A stretch of 64,000 nt of DNA from Pseudomonas sp. AB6 (GTDB lineage: Bacteria > Pseudomonadota > Gammaproteobacteria > Pseudomonadales > Pseudomonadaceae), in NCBI RefSeq assembly GCF_034314105.1, contig NZ_JAVIWJ010000001.1:2109501-2173500 (forward strand), in the 5' to 3' direction. Both the position numbers and the translations under genes were made by a program. The notes below the pieces were generated by a model, which was given only the letters and a program-made list of their open reading frames with translations, made no database searches and had not been told where the DNA came from. Positions 45,108 through 54,100 of the stretch are shown piece by piece (within the stretch, counting starts at the first letter, position 1; the number at the start of each line of letters is the position of its first letter).

Positions 45108-48100
45108 TCACTCCGCCGAGGTCGGTTTGAATAGTCGATGATTGATTGACCCGTCCGACTCCTTTATGAACTCGAAAACGCCTTGTTTCCCACGATACTC
45201 ACCTGGAATTTTCAGCATGTCTCTTACCACACCATCTCCCCCTGTGATCTTCGTCACCTGTCCGGCCCCTTGGAAAGTTGTGACACTTTCCGGGAATCCA
45301 TGAAGATCGCCAGTCTTGATCTGACCTAACACTTTATCTGTGTATTTCGTACCTGCAAAGAAATCATCCGCTACCGCACTTCCGCCTTTTGCACCAGTGC
45401 TGACTGGCTTGGCAACCGCCAACCCTTTCAGCTCTTGGATTTCCGCCAGTACTGTTCCGCTAGCCCCTATGGCACCTACGTTCAACAGTGGCTCCCACTG
45501 CGTTACCACTGTGGCAAGATAATTGAGGCTATCAGCGGCTCGTTGCAGCAAGAGACTTTTGTATCCTGCACAGATCTCGGTCGTGCATTCAAGAGACTGG
45601 ATAGCCAATAGGCCACCCTTGATTGAATTGACCTCCGCCAGTGCGCCGCCAAGGCCACCAATTTTTAAAGCGTTCTCATAGTCCGCCGCGCTTTCTTTGC
45701 CAAAACCATTAGCAACCCAAGTATTGGTTTGGCATTTCTCATCTTTAGCACAGGCATTCATGTCTGTGACAAAGTCGCTCATTGCGTCGTGATTCAAATT
45801 ATTGTATTGCATCGCATTTGCAGCGATCCATGCCGCAGTTTGTGCGCTGTTTCCATCCGCGTCCGGCGACACAATTGCTGCGGTGATGACACCTAACAAC
45901 TGAGACGATGTTGTAAGCAGCAAATCTCGATTTGCAGGGCTCAGCGCAGTCATCGTTTGACGCAGCTGATTAGCGAACAACTCCGTTGCGCCAGCAGCAA
46001 TAGCACCCGCAGCGAAGTCACCTCCCGCAGCTTGGGAAATCAAACCTCCGGCCAAAGCATGCAATGCCGCCTTAGATAGAGATCCGGTTTCCAGATCTAA
46101 ATCCCCGATTGCATTGAAGCTCGTAGCAGCTACCGTATTCAGTAGTGCAGAGGTCAATGCTCGGCTAAAACTTGGATTTTCACCCAAGGCCTTTTCAAGG
46201 ATAGCCGCGGTCCCACTTTGCAGAACCTGGTTGGTAGCAAAACCGCCAATTCCTCTTAAGCTACTCACATCTAGGACGACTTTACCGTTTGATACCGTCG
46301 TCATGTTAAGTGAGTCAAACAGACCAAATGTCAGCCCGGCAGTCACCCCGGAAACCACATAACCTTTTAAGGCGTCGCTGGAGGTCACATCTTTCACAAC
46401 AGCCGCCAAATTGCCACGGTTGTCAATAAAACTGATAGTTGCGTTAGTTGCTGCGCTTGAAGCCACTGCTCCTGCTACGGCACCAACAGTTTCGCCACCA
46501 GCCATACCTGCGACTGCTGGCCCCAGAAAAGCAGCCAGCAAAATCGCAATAACGAGTTGCGCAGCCACGCCTAAACCAGAGCTGCTGTATTTGAAGGAAT
46601 CATGGATTTCTTGCACTTGCCGCCAATCTACATCGCCGCGCTTGTCGGCTTCTTTCAGCCACGCCAACTGCGGGTCAGCCTGAACCATGGCGTCGATAGT
46701 TTGCGAGACGGTGTTCTGGTTGATCTGCCTGATGTCGATGTTCAAGCCGTTTACAGCGTTGATCGTCATCTGGCCTTTGGCGGTCAGTTCGCTTTGACGC
46801 AGGGTTTGGTCGGTGCTGCCCTTGCCGGACATCGACATCCAGGCCATGTCGCTGCTGCTTTTTTCGTGGTCCTCCTGATGAAAGTCTTTAACGCCCTGGA
46901 AAGTTACAGAGCCGCCGCTGTTGATGGTCAGGTCGTTGCCACTGTTCAGTTTGGCGGCTTGATACAACTGATCGCCGCCGCTTAGCAGTACCAGATCACC
47001 GCCAGTGCTGATCTCACTGCCGACGTTGGTTACTTGGGTAGTTTCGTCTTTCCTGCTTCTTTTACTGCCCCACCCACCCTTCTTTTTCATGTCATACAGC
47101 GAGTAATCGCTGTCTTGCGCCGCCAGCAAACTCAATTGCCCACCCGCAACCAGATACGCCTCATTGCCCGCCGTCACCTTGCTAGACACCAACGTCATGT
47201 CTTGCCCGGAGCTGAGCACAACATCGCCGCCCGCGTTTAGCGTCGTAGCAACTTGGCTGACGTGATCTTTTTGCTCGGTAACGTGACGAGACTTGGAGTC
47301 GAAGTGATCCTCGTCCGCCGCTGAGCCCAGGGTCAGGTTTTCCGTGGCCGCCATGGTGATGTTGCGCTTGGCATCAATCTGGCTGGCTACGGCGGTAACG
47401 TCGCGGCCAGCAGTGACGGATAAATCACGACCCGCACTAACGGAATCGCTCAGTTGGGTAATGTGTTGGTCTAGGTAGTTGCTGCCCGCGGTATATTTAT
47501 TGTCGGTTTGTGCGGAGACCAGATTGACGTCACGCCCCGCGCTGATGGTGGTGTCGCGACCGCTTTGCAGTACACCACCGATATTGTTGACGTCGCGGCC
47601 TGCCTGAATTGTCAGGTCGTTGGCGGCTTCGATGCGGCCTGCGCTGTCGGCGAAGTCGTAGCGGGTGCTGACGTAACCGTTGCTGGCCTGGGCCTTGGTA
47701 ACGGTGCGCTCGTTGAGTACATCGCCGCTGACTGCCGTAATGCTGACATCGCGACCGGCGATAATGCCGCCCGCTTTGTTGGTCAAGTCATTACCCGCCA
47801 GCAAACTAAGCCGACTGCCCGCACTCACCAGACCGCTGTTGACCAGATCATTACCGGCTGTGGCGGCAAGATTATTAGTCGCTTTAAGCGTGCCTGCGTT
47901 GTCGAGGTTTTTACCTGCGATCAGCGTGACGTCAGAGCCTTGAATTAGAGCCCCATTGGGCGCTAGACGGTTGTTTGCCTGAGCCAGATACAACACCGGC
48001 ACCAGCACTGTCTGCCCATCTACAACTTCACTTTCCATCCACACAATGTCGTGGGTCAATGCCGCGACCTGTTCCGACGTCAGGCTCACGCCCACACTCA

Positions 48101-51100
48101 GATTCAGCGCGTTCTTGCTGGCGATGGCGTTGTCCATCAAATACTTGAGCTGTGCCTCGTTGGAGGTTTGGCCGTCGATGAACGCCTGGCCGGTGCGAGC
48201 GACGATGGCTTGTTCGATAAGGCGTTGTTCGTAGAGGCCGTCACCCAGGCGTTTGGCGCTGTCGTCCGGGTTGTAACCGAGACCGGCCAGCAGGTAATCC
48301 GAGCTCATGAACTGTTTGAGGTCGGTCAGTGCCGGGTTGGTTTCGATCCGGTATTTTTGCGGCTGGGAGGTGCTGGAGCTGGTGGGTATGCCTTGTGCGC
48401 GAGCGACGGTTTGCGCGCCAGAGGTGGCATTGGTTGCGCCGACGTTAATCGCCGATGCACTGCCCGATACACCGCTGCCTTGTCGAACGTCACCGGCCAG
48501 TTGCTGAGAAGCTGACGACGCCTGGCTGACGTTGCCCGGTTGGATGCCGCGACCTTGGGTATCCGAGGCGGTCTGGTCGCGCTGGGCCAGCGAGACGTTG
48601 GCGCCGCCGAGGGTCCAACTTTGTGGTGCGGTGCTGGTTTGCGAAGCGTCTACCGTGCTGCCACCCTGCCCGCTCAGTCGGAACAAACCGTTTTGGCCGG
48701 TAGGCAAACTGAAACCCGGAAGTGTCAGCGGGTTGACTTGTTGTTGAGCCAGATCCGGCGGTAATTGCGCGTTGAGGTTAACAATCGTCGGGGCAGCTTG
48801 ACCGCTGATTTGAGTTGAGCCAACTCTTGATGCGCTTGAACCGAGAACGACACCTTCGCGGACAACGCTATTGGTCAGGTTTTGCGAGGCCGTTATGCTG
48901 ACGGTGCCACCGGCTTGGACCACAGCGTTGGCGTAGCTCGAGGGGTTATTGTAGATGACAGTGTTTTCCACCGGAGTTGCATTCAACAGTGCAACTGGCA
49001 CGGGGGCCTGAACACCGGGTTGGTAGTTAGGTGCCTGAATCTCCCAATCAATGGTCCGATCATTTTCGACACGTATGGTGCCGAACCCGGAAAAACCTTG
49101 GTGATCCCTCCCTAAAAAGTGGCCACTCATGGCGGTCAATGACTGGACGCCATCCTTGTTCCAAAACTCGAATTTTGGGGGCTGCATGTTGTGGTTGGAG
49201 TCATAAGGGCCCGGATCATTAGCGTCATAATTTGGATCACTGACCGAGTTGTACTGCATGGCGCCGATCCAAAAGCCAATGTCGTTGTCGAACGATTCCG
49301 CATAGGTGCGCTTAACCGAGTAATCCCCAACCGAGGCCCCTTGGTTGGTGAAGTTGGTCAGGTTTAGCGTGAGATTGTTACCAGCGCTAATCGTCGAGTC
49401 GGAGTTCAACAGATCCGTGCCTGAGACCAACATGTTACGACCCGCAGTCAAGCTAGCCGATGCGGAATCCTGGACGATGGTGGATTGGTAGTTCTGGACC
49501 CAAACAATATGGCCATCGGTATGTTCATCCTCGACACTGGGCACGAACTCACAGGTGTAGCACCCAACACCAATAGCACTGGAAACCAACCCGCCAGTAG
49601 TCTCAAAAACATCCTTCCGATTCTCAATATGACTAGCAGCCAGACTCAAATCACCCACGCTTTCAATCGTCGCCGACACGTTAGCAATCGACGAACTCCA
49701 ACCATTGCTGTCGTCCTTGGCGATGCTGATGTTGCCGAGGCTGTAAATATCCGCGTAGCGGTTGGTGAAGTTGTCTGTGCGCAGCGCCATGTCGCCGCCG
49801 CTGAAAATCAAACCGTTTTGATTGAGGATGGTGCTGGCATTGACTCGCAAAGCAGCGGCACTGCCCAAGGTGCCTTGGTTGTTAAGCGATGCGGCGTTGA
49901 CGGTCAAATCGCCAGCGGAGGTCAGGCGGCCAAAGTTGTTCAGGCTACCGGAGCTACTGACGACACCGGTCGTACCAGCGGTGATGCTGGCGACTGAACT
50001 CAGGTCAATTTGCCCTGCACTCAGACCTAGACTACCAACGCTGCTGACTTCGCCATTGCCGCCATACGTCCCAGTCAGGATAAGGCTCAGGCTGCCGCTA
50101 CTGGCAATCAACCCATCATTACTCCAATTGCCCCCAGTCCCGACAAACGCACCGGATGCCAACAACTGCCCGGCAGCGGTCTGCGTGAAGTTATTGACGT
50201 TAACCGTCAAACGCCCGGCCTGGATCACGCTGCTGTTGGTCCAGGTATCGGCATTGAGCGTCAAGCCACCGCGGGTGACGATGCTGCCGCCCGCATTAGT
50301 GACGTTGGGCATCGACAAATCAAAGGTGCCAGTGCCCACATGCAGCAACGTGCCGCCCGTGTTCTGAAAGCTGCCCGCTGCGAGGATCAGGTCGCTGTTG
50401 GCGCTTTCGACGGTGCCGTTGCGGTTGTCGAACAGGTTGCCGATCTGAAAACGCGTGGCGCCGCTGGTGCCCAGGGCGCGGAGTTTGCCGGTCTGGTTAT
50501 CGAGGCTGGCGGCGGTGATGTTGAGGGTGTTGTCGCTTTCGATGATGCCCAGACGGTTGTTCAGCGCACCGCTGAGGGTCAAGTCGATCTGGCTGCCGGC
50601 GATCTGCCCGTCGTTGTCGCCGCTGTTGTCGAAGGTGTTGCCGGTGAGGTTGATTTTGCCTTTGGCGTACAGGCCGCCGTTGCGGTTATCGAAGTTGCCG
50701 GTGGTGATCAATGCATCGCCGGTTTGCGCCGAGATGCGGCCGCCGTAGTTGTCGATGCCGCCCAGCGCGGTGATGCTCAGGTTTTGTGCCTGGGTGATGC
50801 CGCCCTGGCGGTTGTTGTTGAGGTCGTAACCGTTTTTCAGCACGCCAGTGAGGTGCGCGGTGAAAGCCCCTTGCAAACTGGAGAGCACCCCGCCACGGCT
50901 GTCGACGTTATTGGCGTTGAGAGTGAGGTCACCGTTTTGCGCAATGATGCGGCCGCTTTGGTTGTCGATGTCGCCCGTAACAGTGAGGCCCAGCGCGCCT
51001 TGGCTTTGCAGTGCGCCTTTGCCGTTCGCGAGGCTGGCGGCGTGTAATTGAACGTCGGCGTTTTGGCTGTAGATCAAACCATCGGCGTTGTTTTGCACCG

Positions 51101-54100
51101 CGCCAGTGGCGGTGAGCAGCAGTTGGCCGCTGGCGGCGACGGTGCCGTGGTTGCTGTTGTTCAGGCCGCCAGTGAGCAAGGTCATCAAGCTTTGGCTGGC
51201 GAGTTGGCCGCCCTGGTTGTTGATCTGGCTGGCACGTTGAACCAACAACGCACCGGCGCTGGCGAGTTTGCCGTTGGTGTTGGTCAGGGCGCCCAGCAGG
51301 TCGAGGGTGACGGCAGCGTTACTCGCCAAGGTACCGCCGCTGTTGTCCAGATCGCTGCCGGTGAAGCTAAGGTTTTGTTGCGCATTAATCACGCCTGCGG
51401 CGTTGCCCAGGGTCATGGCTTGCACGATGAGTGCTGCGCCGCTGTCGATCAGGCCGTGCTGGCCGTTGTTCAGCAGGCCGCTGACGGTCAAGATCTGGCC
51501 GCTGCCGCTGGACAGAATGCCGCCGCTGTTGTCGAGGCTGGCGGTGCTGACGGTCAGGGCTTTATGGCTGACCAATGCGCCGTTGTTACTGTTGAGCAGC
51601 GCACCACTGAGGGTGACGCCCACATCGCCGCTGCGGCTAGACAGCGTGCCGTTATTGCGGTTATCGAGGCTGCCGCCGCTAACGGTCAAACCTTGCCAGC
51701 CGGAGATCAAACCGTTTTGGTTGATCAAGCCGATAGCGTTGAGGCCCAACAGGTTGCTGCTGATCAGTTTGCCGTTGGTGTTGTCGAGGGTGCGCCCGCT
51801 CAGGTTGAAGCTTTGGCTGCTGGAGATTTCACCGTTGAGATTATTCAGGTCGCGTAGGCGACTCAGGGTCAGCGGTCCTTTGGCGGTGATCAAACCGCCT
51901 TGGTTAGCAATATCGCCGCTGCCAAGGTCCAGAGTGATCCCGGCATCGCTTAACAGACGCCCGCCGTTCTGGGTCAGTGCGCTCAGGTTGAGGCCGATAT
52001 TGCCCTTGGCCGACACTTCGCCGCCATTGTTGGAATTCAAGCTGTTAGCGGTCAGCAGTAAGCTGCCCTGGCTGTTGATCAAGCCATTGGCGCTGTTATC
52101 GATGTTTGCGGCGTTGAGGGTCAGTGTGGTGCCGGCCAACAACAGGCCGGCTTGGTTGTTGATGTTTGCAGCGCCGACATTGAATGCCTGAGCTGCGTTA
52201 ATCAGGCCGCTGCTTTGGTTGGTCAGCGAACCGGTCACGTTCAGCGCAAGGTCGCCGCGACTGGTCAGGGTGCCGCCGCTGTTGTCCAGCGTGCTGGCAC
52301 TGGCATCAACGCCCGCTGCGGCAATCATGCCCGTGATGTTGCTCAATGCCTGATTAATGCGCAGGGTCAGGCTTTGGTTGCTCAGCAGTTTGCCGTTGCT
52401 GTTGTCCAGGGTTTGTGCGGTCAGGTTGAACGCTTGGGCGCTGGATATTTCACCGCCCTGGTTGGCCACGCCATTGAGGTTTTTCAGCTGCAATGGGCCC
52501 GGCGCGTTAATCAAGCCGCCCTGGTTGTTCAGTTGACCATGATTGAGGTCAAGGGTCAGCGCGGTGTTGCTGAACAAGCTGCCGTTTTGTTGATCCAGCC
52601 CGGTGACGCTGGCGGTCAGCGCATGGTTGCTGCCGATGCTGCCGCCGTCCTGGTTGGTCAGCTGCGCGGCGGTTAAATCGAGGCTGTCGGCACTGCTGAC
52701 GCGACCACCGTGGCGGTTGTCAAAGGCACCGGTTTGAATCAGCAGCGGTCCTTTGCCGCTGATACTGCCGTGCTGGCTGTTATCGAGGCTGACGCTGTGC
52801 AGATCAAGGCTGCCATCGGTAACCAACTGCCCGCCCTGGTTGTGGACCGCGCCGGTGCTGTTGACGCTCAGGACACCCGCGCTGGAAAGACTGCCCGCGC
52901 TGTTGATCAATGCGCCAACACGCACGCCTAAAGTGCCTTCACTGCTGAACAGCCCGAGGCTGTTGTCCAGGGTGCCCAGCACGTTGACGTCAATGCTGTG
53001 CAAGCTCTGTACACTGCCGCCGCCGTTGTCCAGCGAAGTGCCGGTCAGGCTAAGCCCGGTGTTGCCGGACAGTAGACCTTTGTTGCGATTGATGACGTTA
53101 TCGACGGCCAGCGACAGGCTGGTTCGGCCGAGTATGTGGCCGCCGTCGCTGTTGTCCAGTTGCTGGCCGGTCAGGCCGATGGCGCCTTGGCTGGATATTT
53201 CGCCGCCGCGATTGTCGATGTTTCCTACCGTCAGATTCAGACCCGAGGTGGCGCCGACCAGGCCTTTTTGACGGTTGTCCAGGCTGTCGCCGGTCAGGCT
53301 CAAGGCGCCTTGGGCGATCAGTTGCCCGCCTTGTTGCTGCAAGCTGCCAATGTTGGCAATAACGTCCTTTTTGCCGGCGATTTCGCCGAGGCTGTTGTCT
53401 GCCGTGGCCGCGTTGAGCAGCAGATTACCGTCGGCAATCACGGTGCCGTTGTGGTTTACCAAGGCGCCGTCGACGCTCAAGGTCAAGCCGTCATGGCTGC
53501 TGAGCAAACCGTCGGTGTTGTCCAGACTGGCGCTGTGGGCGTCCAATGCAGCAGCCGAAATCAGACCTTTGATGTTGCTCATCGCCTGGGCCAGACGCAG
53601 CGTCAGCGCCTGGTTGCTCAGGACCTTGCCGTTGCTGTTGTCGAGGCTTTGGGCGTCAAGGGTAAAGGCCTGCGCGCTGGAAATTTCACCGTTCTGGTTG
53701 GCAACCCCGTTGAGGTTTTTCAGCAGCAGCGCACCGGGAGCATTGATCAGCCCACCCTGGTTGTTCAACTGGCCGTGGTTCAGGTCCAGGCTCAGGGAGG
53801 TGTTGCTGAACAGCTCGCCGCCCTGTTGATCAAGACCCGTGAGGTAAGCGGTCAGGGCCATGGCGCTGGCGATACGCCCGGTGTCCTGGTTGATCACGTT
53901 GGTGGCGTTGAGGATTAGCGTGTTAGCGCTGGTCAAACGCCCGCCGTGGCTATTGTCGAAGGCTGCGGTGCTCACGCGAGTCGCGCCTTTGCCCGACAGC
54001 ACACCGCTGTTGCGGTTGTCCAGACTGGCGCTGGTCAGGATCAGACCGGCATCGGTGCTGATAGAGCCACCTTGATTGTTGAGTCCCCCAGTGGCCGCAA

